The position numbers and the translations under genes are program-made. This document shows, piece after piece, positions 51,416 to 59,938 of a stretch of DNA of 64,000 nt. The notes under the pieces are model-generated. The model worked only from the letters and a program-made list of their open reading frames with translations. It did no database searches and had not been told where the DNA came from. Where the stretch lies: assembly GCA_902782665.1 (NCBI GenBank), contig CACZOA010000023.1, positions 1-64,000 of the forward strand. Reading direction: 5' to 3'. This stretch comes from an uncultured Bacteroidales bacterium (lineage in GTDB: Bacteria; Bacteroidota; Bacteroidia; Bacteroidales; Paludibacteraceae). The stretch's first letter is position 1; each line of letters starts with the position of its first letter.

Positions 51416-51826
51416 TTATTTTTCCAAAAGCACATCAAGTTCTGGACATGATGCTGCCAATTTGCCATTGACTACGCATGCTGATTCAACTTTTGCCCTT
51501 GCACATAATGCTTCGTCAGACAAGCGGTAGATGTCTTGAAAAAATACGTATCTGATTCCCTCTTTTTCCACGTACAGACGGCATGCAAATTCATCTCCGC
51601 TCTTTAGGGATTTCTTGTATTCAATTGTGATTTTTGTCACCACTGCGTCTATTCCTCTGTTGTGCAGGTCGGCAAAACTGATGCCTCGTGATAGAAGAAA
51701 CTCGTGACGTGCATGTTCTGTATAGTGCTGGTAATTAGCGTTGTTGACGATGCCCTGTAGGTCACACTCGTAATCACGCACTTTGAACTTTTCCTCAAAT
51801 ATGTAATCTTTTTTTACAATTGCCAT
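51416..51826 (-). CDS. Acyl-CoA thioesterase, 4HBT/YbgC type (copy B)
   Basis: The 136-aa hotdog-fold protein has the catalytic motif DLQGIVNNANYQHYTEHAR near the N-terminus, corresponding to the YbgC Asp-x-x-Gly-hVV-x-HANY loop, then the central strands KITIEYKKSLKSGD. It hydrolyses acyl-CoA thioesters, with the substrate not predictable. It is very similar to the preceding gene at 51889-52296; the two are recent tandem duplicates. It lies between trkH and the chromate transporter genes. Confidence 0.88.
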   Translation of the reverse strand: MAIVKKDYIFEEKFKVRDYECDLQGIVNNANYQHYTEHARHEFLLSRGISFADLHNRGIDAVVTKITIEYKKSLKSGDEFACRLYVEKEGIRYVFFQDIYRLSDEALCARAKVESACVVNGKLAASCPELDVLLEK

Positions 51827-51888
51827 GTCTGTATGTTTTTAATTTAATAATAATCTTTTTAGGAGTGTTGGTGTAAATCCATTCCGTC

Positions 51889-52296
51889 TTATTTTAATAG
51901 CTCGTCTAATTCTGGGCAAGAGGCTGCCAGTTTGCCATCGACAACGCATACTGTTTCTGTTTTTGTTTTTGCACACAAAGCGTTGTCTGCCAATCGGTAG
52001 ATATCCTGATAGTACACGTATCTGATGCCCTCTTTTTCCATATATAGACGGCAAACGAAATCATCCCCACTTTTCAGCGATTTCTTGTATTCAATGGTGA
52101 TCTTAGATACAACGAGATCAATTCCCTTGTCGTGTAGATCGGCGAAACTGACACCGCGTGAAAGGAAAAACTCATGGCATGCATGTTCTGTATAATGCTG
52201 GTAATTAGCATTGTTGACGATGCCCTGCAGGTCGCATTCGTAGTCGCGTACCTTGAACTTCTCTTCAAATATGTATTCTTTTTTTGCTATTGCCAT
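51889..52296 (-). CDS. Acyl-CoA thioesterase, 4HBT/YbgC type (copy A)
   Basis: The start at MAIAKKEYIFEE aligns exactly with copy B; a TTG-started extension overlapping the trkH stop was rejected. The 135-aa hotdog protein has the same motif DLQGIVNNANYQHYTEHAC, then KSLKSGDDFVCRLYMEKEG. Differences from copy B are scattered and conservative, so both are likely functional. It begins 20 bp after trkH and 62 bp before copy B. Confidence 0.88.
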   Translation of the reverse strand: MAIAKKEYIFEEKFKVRDYECDLQGIVNNANYQHYTEHACHEFFLSRGVSFADLHDKGIDLVVSKITIEYKKSLKSGDDFVCRLYMEKEGIRYVYYQDIYRLADNALCAKTKTETVCVVDGKLAASCPELDELLK

Positions 52297-52316
52297 GATT
52301 GTGTGTTTATTGTTAA

Positions 52317-53798
52317 TCAACTCTTTTTCCAGAACACTGGAGTAAGGATGAACAACACGGTGAATATTTCAAGTCGGCCGATGAGCATAAGTAGGCCCAT
52401 AAACCATTTTATGACGTCGTCCTGTAGGGCGAATATTCCATTTGTCTGTGAAGCCAATCCCGGTCCGACGTTGCTCAAACATGAGATTGCCATACCTGCG
52501 GATTCAGTGAACTCGTTGCCAAACAGCATGAATATGATGATGCTTATCATACATATTCCGGCAAAAATCACCACGTATGCAAGAATGTTGGTGATGATTT
52601 TTTCTGTCACTACTCTTTTGTTCAGCTTCACTGGTATGATGGCCTGTGGATGCAGCAGACGTTTGAATTCCAAGTAACTGTTTTTCACTAACAGTAGGAC
52701 TCTCATTATCTTTATACCTCCACTGGCACTACCTGCGCTACCTCCGATAATCATACAGATGAACAGGATTCCCCAGATGAATGGGTGCCATTGGCTGATA
52801 TCCGTGTAGACGAAACCTGTTCCTGAGACCAATGCCGTCGACTCAAAAAGGGCAGTTCGGAATGTGTCCTCCGTATCTATCATTGTGTTTCGGTTTGTGT
52901 AGAGTAGACCTCCGAACACCAATAATGTCATCACGATGTTGAGAATCATATAGATGTTGAACTCTTCACTGTTTCTGGCTCTTGAGAAATCTCCTTTCAA
53001 AAGTGTGAATGTCACCATGAAGTTAACACCTGCCAGCACCATATAGAAGCATACGAAATATTCCAAAAGCGGAGAGTGCCAAAATAGTATTCCGTCGTTT
53101 TTGGTGGAGAATCCTCCTGTTGAAATAGTGGTCATGGCATGGCAGACTGAATCGAAAAATCCCATGCCTCCTATACAGAATAGTATGACTTCCGACACTG
53201 TGATGGCGATATATGCTCCATACAGCATTTGCGCTGTCTGCATCACTCGTGGAGTCAGTTTGTCTTTGGTCGGACCTGTCACTTCCGCTATGTAAAGCTG
53301 CATGCCTCCGACTCCTAAGAAAGGAAGGATGGCTAGAGACAATACGATGATTCCCATTCCACCTACCCACTGAGTGGAAGAACGCCACAGTGCTATTCCG
53401 TGTGGTAGGTTTTCCACATTGGTGAAAATAGTGGCTCCTGTGGTTGAGAATCCTGAGATTGTCTCAAAATATGCGTCGGTGAACGACTCTGTATAGTCAC
53501 CGATGTAGTATGGCAGAGCTCCGAACAAAGAGAATACTACCCATACGAGAGAAACGATAAGGTAACCCTCGCGTCTTCCCAATTTGACATCTGACTCTCC
53601 TCTTTTTTTGCGTGTGACGGAGATGCTGTAGATACCGATCGCAGCGGTGATTGCCGTTGTGATAGCAAGAGGAAAGATGTCACTTTCACCGTAGCATATA
53701 GACACTATCAGACATATTAGCAGGAAGAAAGCTTCGAATGCCAATAATGAACCGAGAGTCAGTGCTACCGCTTTTTTGTCGATCAGTGATTTCTTCAT
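52317..53798 (-). CDS. trkH: Potassium uptake protein TrkH
   Basis: The 493-aa protein has at least ten membrane helices with the four pore-loop repeats of the Trk/Ktr channel family. Recognisable segments include TISGFSTTGATIFTNVE (first filter region), MTTISTGGFSTKNDG (second), the third around GTGFVYTDISQW and the fourth around CLSNVGPGLASQT. It forms the K+ pore driven by TrkA. It starts 1 bp after trkA, showing tight coupling. Confidence 0.94.
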   Translation of the reverse strand: MKKSLIDKKAVALTLGSLLAFEAFFLLICLIVSICYGESDIFPLAITTAITAAIGIYSISVTRKKRGESDVKLGRREGYLIVSLVWVVFSLFGALPYYIGDYTESFTDAYFETISGFSTTGATIFTNVENLPHGIALWRSSTQWVGGMGIIVLSLAILPFLGVGGMQLYIAEVTGPTKDKLTPRVMQTAQMLYGAYIAITVSEVILFCIGGMGFFDSVCHAMTTISTGGFSTKNDGILFWHSPLLEYFVCFYMVLAGVNFMVTFTLLKGDFSRARNSEEFNIYMILNIVMTLLVFGGLLYTNRNTMIDTEDTFRTALFESTALVSGTGFVYTDISQWHPFIWGILFICMIIGGSAGSASGGIKIMRVLLLVKNSYLEFKRLLHPQAIIPVKLNKRVVTEKIITNILAYVVIFAGICMISIIIFMLFGNEFTESAGMAISCLSNVGPGLASQTNGIFALQDDVIKWFMGLLMLIGRLEIFTVLFILTPVFWKKS

Positions 53799-53799
53799 T

Positions 53800-55131
53800 T
53801 TAGTTGAATAGTTCGCTCAAACGTTTGATGCTTGATTTCAAACAGAATACCACCACTTTGTCGCCGGCGAAAATCTCAGACATACCATTCACGATGAAAC
53901 TTTCTCCGTTTCTGATCACTCCACCGATGAACATGTTCAGTGGCAGATTAAGGTCTTTCACGAATCCTTTGGTGATCTTTGATCCCTCTTTTGCCGTCAA
54001 TTCCACAATTTCTGCGTCGGCGTAACTCATTCGTTTTACCTTACGTATATCTGAACTTAGAGAAAGACGGTAGATGTATGTGGCGGCGATTTCCATTTTG
54101 TTGATGATCACGCCGATATCCATTCGTTCCGCCAATGGAATATAGTCCACATTCTCCACTTCCGCCACAATTTTCTGCACTCCATGACGGCGTGCGGCAA
54201 GGCAGGCAAGAATATTGGCTTCTGAATTATCTGTCAAAGCTACGAAAGCATCAGCGTCATCGATATTCTCTTCTTTAAGTAGCTCGATATCAGTAGCGTC
54301 TCCCTGCAAAACAAGGGCATTTCCAATCTCTTGCTCCACAAGTTTTCTGACTTTCTTTTCGTCTTTTTCAAACATTTTTATGTTGACGCCGCTAAGTTCC
54401 TTAACTGTCTTGACTGCGATTTTGCCTCCACCCATGACGATCATATCTTTCACAGTGTAAAGTTTTTTTCCTGCTTGTTTGCGGACGTCGTCGATATAGT
54501 CTGGTGTTGTGATGAAATAGACAACGTCGCCGGCGAGTATTTCAGTATGACCACCTGGGATGATTGTCTCCTCTTCACGTTTGATTGTTACAATACGGTA
54601 GTTTTGGCTGCCTTTCAGATCCATCAATCGTTTGTTGACGATTGGTGCGTTGTCTCTCACTTTTACGGCAAGCACAAGAAGTTTGCCTCCGTTGAAGTCG
54701 ATCCACTGTCTCACCCAACTTTGTCGGATAGACTGTGCGATTTCTTCTGCGGCCAACAGTTCTGGATAGATTAGTTTTTCAACTCCGAGTTTTGCGAGCA
54801 GAGCTCTGTTTTCGTGCTCCATCAAGTCCTCGCTGTCTACACGGGCTACTGTCTTTTTGGCTCCAAGTTCGTGGGCTAGGATGCAGGCGTTTATATTTTG
54901 GCTTTCATTTTTTGTGACTCCGACAAATAGGTCGGCTTCACTCACACCTGCATTGCGAAGGATTGTAAGAGAGGTCGCTGAACCTTCAAGTACACTCAAA
55001 TCGTAGGAGTTCTCCAAACTCCTTAATCTTGTTGAATCGTCATCGATAAGTGTGATGTCGTGGTTTTCTCTTGACAACAGTTTTGCCAAATGACCTCCCA
55101 CTGCACCTGCACCTGCAATTACAATTTTCAT
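53800..55131 (-). CDS. trkA: Potassium uptake regulatory protein TrkA
   Basis: The 443-aa cytoplasmic protein has two RCK modules. The first Rossmann fold is MKIVIAGAGAVGGHLAKLLS with a following TrkA-C domain. The second begins near residue 228 with MIVMGGGKIAVKTVKELS and has its own TrkA-C domain. It gates TrkH in response to nucleotides (NAD(H), ATP). It is the first gene of the trkA-trkH-tes-tes-chr-chr operon, with a TAACTTTG promoter box 26 bp upstream. Confidence 0.95.
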   Translation of the reverse strand: MKIVIAGAGAVGGHLAKLLSRENHDITLIDDDSTRLRSLENSYDLSVLEGSATSLTILRNAGVSEADLFVGVTKNESQNINACILAHELGAKKTVARVDSEDLMEHENRALLAKLGVEKLIYPELLAAEEIAQSIRQSWVRQWIDFNGGKLLVLAVKVRDNAPIVNKRLMDLKGSQNYRIVTIKREEETIIPGGHTEILAGDVVYFITTPDYIDDVRKQAGKKLYTVKDMIVMGGGKIAVKTVKELSGVNIKMFEKDEKKVRKLVEQEIGNALVLQGDATDIELLKEENIDDADAFVALTDNSEANILACLAARRHGVQKIVAEVENVDYIPLAERMDIGVIINKMEIAATYIYRLSLSSDIRKVKRMSYADAEIVELTAKEGSKITKGFVKDLNLPLNMFIGGVIRNGESFIVNGMSEIFAGDKVVVFCLKSSIKRLSELFN

Positions 55132-55156
55132 TTCCGTTTGTTAAGTTAACTGTCTG

Positions 55157-55164
55157 CAAAGTTA
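55157..55164 (-). promoter_or_regulatory. -7 box of the trk operon
   Basis: On the minus strand this reads TAACTTTG, 26 bp before the trkA ATG. Confidence 0.6.
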
Positions 55165-55187
55165 ATACTTTTTATGATTAAAAGCAG

Positions 55188-55225
55188 AAAAAAAGAGCAA
55201 AGACGTATGGATTTGCGCCTTTGCT
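55188..55225 (-). terminator. Terminator of the GT2-DUF2007-mazG-DUF4403 operon
   Basis: On the minus strand AGCAAAG and CTTTGCT form the outer stem with CG/CG inside, followed by TTTTTTT. It lies 29 bp past the DUF4403 stop. Confidence 0.85.
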
Positions 55226-55253
55226 ATAAGTTTCTATAATGTATAAGAATGTT

Positions 55254-56705
55254 TTAATCAATTGATAATCTTAGTTTTCCATTTATGTCAAGACTTACTT
55301 TCAGTCCGACTGGAGTGATTTGGATCCTGTCAACATCAATGTCGTCAAGTCTTCCGTTGATTTTGATGTCTGGGAATATTTCTGTGTCGAAGATGGAGTT
55401 TCGTCCAAATTCTTTGATCATCTCAAATTCTGTTCGAAGAGGCAGTTCGAATTCGGATTCTAGCTTCTCTTTCAGTTTCTTTTTATAGAACAGATTGACG
55501 ATTTTTGCCAAAACATTCCTTGTATCTAGTTTATAGTCAACGTCTTTGATTTTTATAGAAACATTTTCTTTGTCGAAGTAAGGCACGCTTTCAAGATATA
55601 TCTTTCCGTTGATGAATCCGGAAACGCCGAGGCCTATGACAAGTTTGTCTTTATTTCCGTAGAAGAAGATCGTATCCACCGAAATAGAGTGGCGTCCTTC
55701 TCCGAATGTTGTTCCTTTTAGCAGATCCATTGCCACAGAGTCCATTAGCTCATATGGTAGGTCTGTCAGCACACCTATATCAATGGTATCAATACAGTTG
55801 GAATACATTTTTAATGGCGGAAGTCCAGTTTTTCGTCTTGATCCGGGATTTTGGTTTCCGACGAACAGATCAAGTTTTGTTTTGATTCCAAGAGTGGTTG
55901 TCAGTTTGCCGAGGTCTCCGAGTAGAGGAGTGCAGTATATGTTTTCTGGCGACGCTACAATCCAAATTTGGTAGCCGGATGCATTAGTTGAGATCGGCTC
56001 TTGTAATGACATCCATATTTCCGCCATATAGTCGGCAAGAGGAATCTGTTCGTTGAGAGCTTTGTCTATCTCTTTGTTGAAGTCGTTTCTGTAACTGGCT
56101 ATCAGTTGGTCGGCAAGGAAAGAAATAGACATGTTCATTCCAAGGATCTTGATTGTTGGTTTCGACAGCCATCTGTAGTCAAGAATTGTGGTGTGAGTCA
56201 AAAGTTTCCAGTCTTTTGAAAAATTGATCGTGGTCTGGAAATCAATCTCTATTTCTGCGTTGAGCTCTTTGTCTGTAGTTGTTATTCCGAGATCGAAACG
56301 CTTTTCCGCCCAAATCTTTACGGGGATAGTATAGAATAATGTATCAGCCTGGTATTTTAATTTTATGTTTCTGTTTTTCCATGCTTTTAGTCTTAACCCG
56401 TCGTCTTCAATTATAGAGTCGTTATATATGAGTCCATTGAAAGTCTCATTTAAGCGGCGTTCAATCAATGGAATGTTGATTGACATGGGGATGTGGATTG
56501 TTGAAGTACGAGGAATGTAGTAGAATTTGTCGTAGACCTCCTCAGGAGCCTCAATTGTAGTAGAGTCAATTTCAAGACTATCCACTTTTACCGAAAGGAG
56601 TGTGTCAAGGGGAAGGTCGTTTATGTCATCAACAACCTCTTTCCTCGCATACGTGGATTGCAGTATGCAGAATGATAGAATGATAATCGATAAAAGTTTT
56701 TGCAT
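55254..56705 (-). CDS. DUF4403 envelope protein
   Basis: The 483-aa protein has a signal peptide ending near STYA (about residue 20). The start of the mature domain, with IPMSINIPLIERRLNETFNG (about residues 72-91), DSIIEDDG and LKAWKNRNIKLKY, fits DUF4403, a Bacteroidota family of elongated beta-helical, lipid-transfer-like proteins of unknown role. Three internal segments repeat a strand-helix pattern, each ending in a hydrophobic face. It is the last gene of the GT2 operon, 2 bp after mazG, and is possibly involved in envelope lipid handling, which is inference. Confidence 0.8.
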   Translation of the reverse strand: MQKLLSIIILSFCILQSTYARKEVVDDINDLPLDTLLSVKVDSLEIDSTTIEAPEEVYDKFYYIPRTSTIHIPMSINIPLIERRLNETFNGLIYNDSIIEDDGLRLKAWKNRNIKLKYQADTLFYTIPVKIWAEKRFDLGITTTDKELNAEIEIDFQTTINFSKDWKLLTHTTILDYRWLSKPTIKILGMNMSISFLADQLIASYRNDFNKEIDKALNEQIPLADYMAEIWMSLQEPISTNASGYQIWIVASPENIYCTPLLGDLGKLTTTLGIKTKLDLFVGNQNPGSRRKTGLPPLKMYSNCIDTIDIGVLTDLPYELMDSVAMDLLKGTTFGEGRHSISVDTIFFYGNKDKLVIGLGVSGFINGKIYLESVPYFDKENVSIKIKDVDYKLDTRNVLAKIVNLFYKKKLKEKLESEFELPLRTEFEMIKEFGRNSIFDTEIFPDIKINGRLDDIDVDRIQITPVGLKVSLDINGKLRLSID

Positions 56706-56707
56706 GT

Positions 56708-57508
56708 CTACTTTAATTTTCCTTCTTTTTCAAGTTGTTTCGCCTCATTCCAGATGGCACTCATATCGTCGAGTGACATAGACTTTAGATCAATGCCTTT
56801 TTTGATTGTTTTTTCTTCCAGATAGTTGAATCGACGTATGAATTTTGCATTTGTGCTTTCCAATGCATTGTCTGGGTTGATTTTATAGAGGCGTGCGGCG
56901 TTGATCAGAGAGAAGAGAAGGTCTCCGAATTCCTCCTCCTGTTTTTGGGGATCCATATTTTTGATTTCAACCATCAGCTCCTCAAACTCCTCTTTGACTT
57001 TTTCCCACACCTGCTCGCGTTCTTCCCAGTCGAAGCCTACGTTTCTTGCTTTGTCTTGGATTCTGTAAGCTTTTATTAGCGACGGTAGGGCAGACGGCAC
57101 ACCTGACAATACACTTTTGTTGCCATCTTTCTCCTTCATTTTGATCCTTTCCCAGTTTGTCTCAACTTGACCTGCGTTTTCTGCATTCACGTCGCCAAAC
57201 ACATGGGGATGACGGAATATCAGTTTGTCGCACAATGTGTTGCACACATCTGCGATGTCAAAATCATTGGTTTCAGATCCGATTTTTGAATAGAAAACGA
57301 TGTGAAGCAACACGTCTCCAAGCTCTTTCTTGATATTTGGAAGATCGTTTTTTGCAAGAGCGTCACACAATTCGTATGTCTCCTCGATCGTGTTGGGACG
57401 GATGCTTTGGAATGTCTGTTTGCTATCCCACGGACATTTTGCTCTCAGTTCATCCATGACGTCAAGCAGACGCTCAAATGCTGCAAGTTGTGCTTTTCTA
57501 TCGTTCAT
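56708..57508 (-). CDS. mazG: Nucleoside triphosphate pyrophosphohydrolase MazG
   Basis: The 266-aa protein has two MazG repeats, each with the EExxE/ExxD metal-binding pattern: EETYELCDALAKNDLPNIKKE with LGDVLLHIVFYSKIG (N-terminal) and EEFEELMVEIKN with EEEFGDLLFSLIN (C-terminal). The sequence CPWDSKQTFQSIRPNTIEE near the start is diagnostic. It hydrolyses NTPs to NMP and PPi, cleaning damaged nucleotides. It sits between the DUF2007 and DUF4403 genes. Confidence 0.94.
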   Translation of the reverse strand: MNDRKAQLAAFERLLDVMDELRAKCPWDSKQTFQSIRPNTIEETYELCDALAKNDLPNIKKELGDVLLHIVFYSKIGSETNDFDIADVCNTLCDKLIFRHPHVFGDVNAENAGQVETNWERIKMKEKDGNKSVLSGVPSALPSLIKAYRIQDKARNVGFDWEEREQVWEKVKEEFEELMVEIKNMDPQKQEEEFGDLLFSLINAARLYKINPDNALESTNAKFIRRFNYLEEKTIKKGIDLKSMSLDDMSAIWNEAKQLEKEGKLK

Positions 57509-57523
57509 GTTATCAAATCGTTA

Positions 57524-57778
57524 TCATTCAGTTAAACTGTTGTCGTTGACGTTTGTTGCGTCGACAATTTCTTGTGCTTTGGCTAAGTCTTTTTCCAAAA
57601 CCATCAAAGCGACTCCGCTCATAGAATTGAACATAGGCAACAGTACGGTCGTATGTTCATTTTTTATCATAGACGGGATATCGTTCGACGCAAGTAGTTC
57701 CTTCACTACATTAGCCTCGAAAACAGAGTCGTAGGTGCGGAACACCACAACCTTTTCGTTATTGTTTACACTTTCCAT
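57524..57778 (-). CDS. DUF2007 small protein
   Basis: The 84-aa protein has the ferredoxin-like DUF2007 pattern: VVVFRTYDSVFEANVVKELL (about residues 10-29), IPSMIKNEH, then VALMVLEKDLAKAQEIV. Family members are proposed signal-transducing proteins without a proven ligand. Its start overlaps the GT2 stop by 13 bp and it ends 15 bp before mazG. Confidence 0.85.
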   Translation of the reverse strand: MESVNNNEKVVVFRTYDSVFEANVVKELLASNDIPSMIKNEHTTVLLPMFNSMSGVALMVLEKDLAKAQEIVDATNVNDNSLTE

Positions 57779-58995
57779 AATTCCAATTTCCTTTTACCTA
57801 TTTGTCCCACCGTCGACACATACATTGTCGTCAGCGGAATTATTAATTCAAAGATAGTGAAGAGGAATGCTGAGCCTTTCATTCCAAGAGCGTGTGCTCC
57901 TTTTATAAATGTGTAGCATTGTACACCATAACGGATAAGACCCATTATTCCGCATACGCTGGTCACGAAGTATTCCTCCGATACTATTCCGTAGATAATT
58001 CCTGTGATGAAGATTAGGAAGAACAGATATCTTGTTGTGACTTCAGTATTGATCCTTAATTTGACATTGTTTGGATAGTATTCACTGTTTTCCAAATCAG
58101 TTTCTTTCTTTTCGATGAAGCTCTTGAGTGTCACCTCTTTATTAATGGAAGTGCTAGAGTTTGGACTTGTCTCTACCGCGATGTTAGTTCCGTTTGAAAC
58201 CTCTGTTATGAAGATATCGTCTTCACCACCTTCTATGTTAAGGTTGGATGCGAAACCTCTGTTTTCAAAGAATTTCTCTTTACGGTATGCCATATTTTTA
58301 ATAGTTCCGCTATAAGCCAATCCCCTCATCGCATAAGACATATACTTTATTGTAGAGAATACGTTGTCGAAGTTGACAAATTTCTGCCATAATGTGTCGC
58401 AATTGTCAGTGGCCTTGTTGTGGTTGAATCCAAGGACAAGGTCAGTCTCTTCGTTGAAATTACGCATGATTTCAGTCAGCCAATCTTTAGTGTCGGCCAC
58501 GCAGTCGGAATCAGTGAATACCAAGTAGTCGTAGAAAGCGGCTTTGATACCTACTGTCATACACATCTTTTTACGGCTCATGTATTTAGCGTCTTCAGGA
58601 AGATATGTAGTGCGAAGATTAGAGTACTTCTTTTTTAGGTTGTCGAGTAGGATAGTGGTGTCATTTGTCGTTCCGTCGTTCACTACTACTACTTCGTAAT
58701 TAGGATAACTTTGTTCTAGTATGGACGGAAGACATTTAGCCAGATTTTCACTATCATACCTTGAAACAACAATGATACTTACTGGAGGACGTTTTATGAC
58801 ATGTTTGACGTTTCCATTCTTCAAAGCGTTGCCGTTGCGGGCGACAGAAGCGTAGTAGTAAAGATAGAAAAATAGCTGTATTGATAAGCAGATTCCAAGT
58901 GTCACCAATATTCCGATTGCTATCTCTGATAGTTCAAGGTTTGCAAAATAATTTGCCACCAAGTCCCCAAAATCTATAAAATCCTGTATGCTCAT
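57766..58995 (-). CDS. Membrane-associated family 2 glycosyltransferase
   Basis: The 409-aa protein has an N-terminal membrane helix (about residues 25-47), a GT-A domain with VSIIVVSRYDSENLAKCL (about residue 72), VVNDGT and the metal-binding FTDSDC, and three C-terminal membrane helices. The architecture is that of glycosyltransferases using an inner-membrane lipid acceptor. The acceptor is unknown, and no polysaccharide cluster is adjacent. It is the first gene of the operon, with a TATATTTG box upstream. Confidence 0.88.
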   Translation of the reverse strand: MSIQDFIDFGDLVANYFANLELSEIAIGILVTLGICLSIQLFFYLYYYASVARNGNALKNGNVKHVIKRPPVSIIVVSRYDSENLAKCLPSILEQSYPNYEVVVVNDGTTNDTTILLDNLKKKYSNLRTTYLPEDAKYMSRKKMCMTVGIKAAFYDYLVFTDSDCVADTKDWLTEIMRNFNEETDLVLGFNHNKATDNCDTLWQKFVNFDNVFSTIKYMSYAMRGLAYSGTIKNMAYRKEKFFENRGFASNLNIEGGEDDIFITEVSNGTNIAVETSPNSSTSINKEVTLKSFIEKKETDLENSEYYPNNVKLRINTEVTTRYLFFLIFITGIIYGIVSEEYFVTSVCGIMGLIRYGVQCYTFIKGAHALGMKGSAFLFTIFELIIPLTTMYVSTVGQIGKRKLELWKV

Positions 58996-59014
58996 AAAAA
59001 TTCCGTTTGTACCG

Positions 59015-59022
59015 CAAATATA
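59015..59022 (-). promoter_or_regulatory. -7 box of the GT2 operon
   Basis: On the minus strand this reads TATATTTG, 20 bp before the start codon. Confidence 0.55.
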
Positions 59023-59105
59023 CGGTTTTCTTAAATAATATTTCGAATTTATTCAGTTTTTGTGGAAAATAATAGAATATATTTTGTATGTAAGATTTTT
59101 ATGAT

Positions 59106-59113
59106 TATTTTTG
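59106..59113 (+). promoter_or_regulatory. -7 box of the gene at 59202
   Basis: TATTTTTG, with TTTG at 59083-59086 exactly 19 bp upstream. It precedes the longest frame, but the later ATG is the one followed by a signal peptide. Confidence 0.6.
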
Positions 59114-59201
59114 TGGTTGATAAGTGCTGATGCGAATATGGCGTTTTTTCAGTGTTCGTAAGGTATTGAAAAATAATTTAAGGATTTTTATATATTTAAA
59201 A

Positions 59202-59864
59202 ATGAGAAAAATTTTAGTAGCCATTGTGGCTTTAATGACAAGTCTATCTGCCTTCGCTGCGGACATCGATCTTTTTCTTAAGGGTGGTGTAAGCATTAGT
59301 AAATTTAATGTAGATGAGTCTGAAAACAGAATGGGCGTAGCTGCTGGACTCGGAGGTAAGTTCTATATCAGCAATAGCCGTTTCTTTATTATGCCTGAAC
59401 TTATGTATGCACAAAAAGGACAGGAAAATGAAGTAGTGATTGTTGAAAAAAATAAGGCTTTGTCTCCAGTAATGTTTCACATGATAGAGATGCCTGTTTT
59501 GTTCGGTGGAAAGATTGATTTACCTGTTGGTGATATGCATTTGAATGTAGGTGCTGGTCCATATATTGGATATGATTTCAGATTCCATGAGTATGCTGAA
59601 AATATGAAGTATTTAAGAAATACAAAGGATTCTAGAAATGTAATGAAAACAATCAGCCATGGAGATCTAGGTGTAGCTTTCACTTTGGAGTTCCACTACA
59701 AGAGATTGTTTGTTTTCTATGATTACGATCTTGGTTTGAGAGATTTGACTCAAAATACTTCTGTTATTGGTCAGACACTTAATCATAGAAGTATGAGAAT
59801 TGGTGCAGGTTATACGTTCCCTACTTTGAGCGTCACTAAGCAGAGAAAGAAACCTCAAATGTAA
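59202..59864 (+). CDS. Porin-like outer-membrane beta-barrel protein
   Basis: The start at MRKILVAIVALM gives 220 aa with a signal peptide ending FAA (about residue 20). The mature part is a small barrel of the PorT/OMP_b-brl_2 type: GVAAGLGGKFYI, FFIMPELMYAQKG, a periodic aromatic girdle, and the late strand SMRIGAGYTF. It continues past that strand into a short basic tail, which is unusual for a barrel. It is monocistronic with a strong terminator. Confidence 0.82.
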   Translation: MRKILVAIVALMTSLSAFAADIDLFLKGGVSISKFNVDESENRMGVAAGLGGKFYISNSRFFIMPELMYAQKGQENEVVIVEKNKALSPVMFHMIEMPVLFGGKIDLPVGDMHLNVGAGPYIGYDFRFHEYAENMKYLRNTKDSRNVMKTISHGDLGVAFTLEFHYKRLFVFYDYDLGLRDLTQNTSVIGQTLNHRSMRIGAGYTFPTLSVTKQRKKPQM

Positions 59865-59887
59865 TTTGATTTGAGTTATATATAATT

Positions 59888-59915
59888 AAAAGCGAGTTGA
59901 AAAACTCGCTTTTTT
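59888..59915 (+). terminator. Terminator of the barrel gene at 59202
   Basis: AAGCGAGTT (59890-59898) pairs with AACTCGCTT (59903-59911), followed by TTTTT. The next gene starts 24 bp later. Confidence 0.9.
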
Positions 59916-59938
59916 GTTTTCATTTTAGCACTTTTGAT

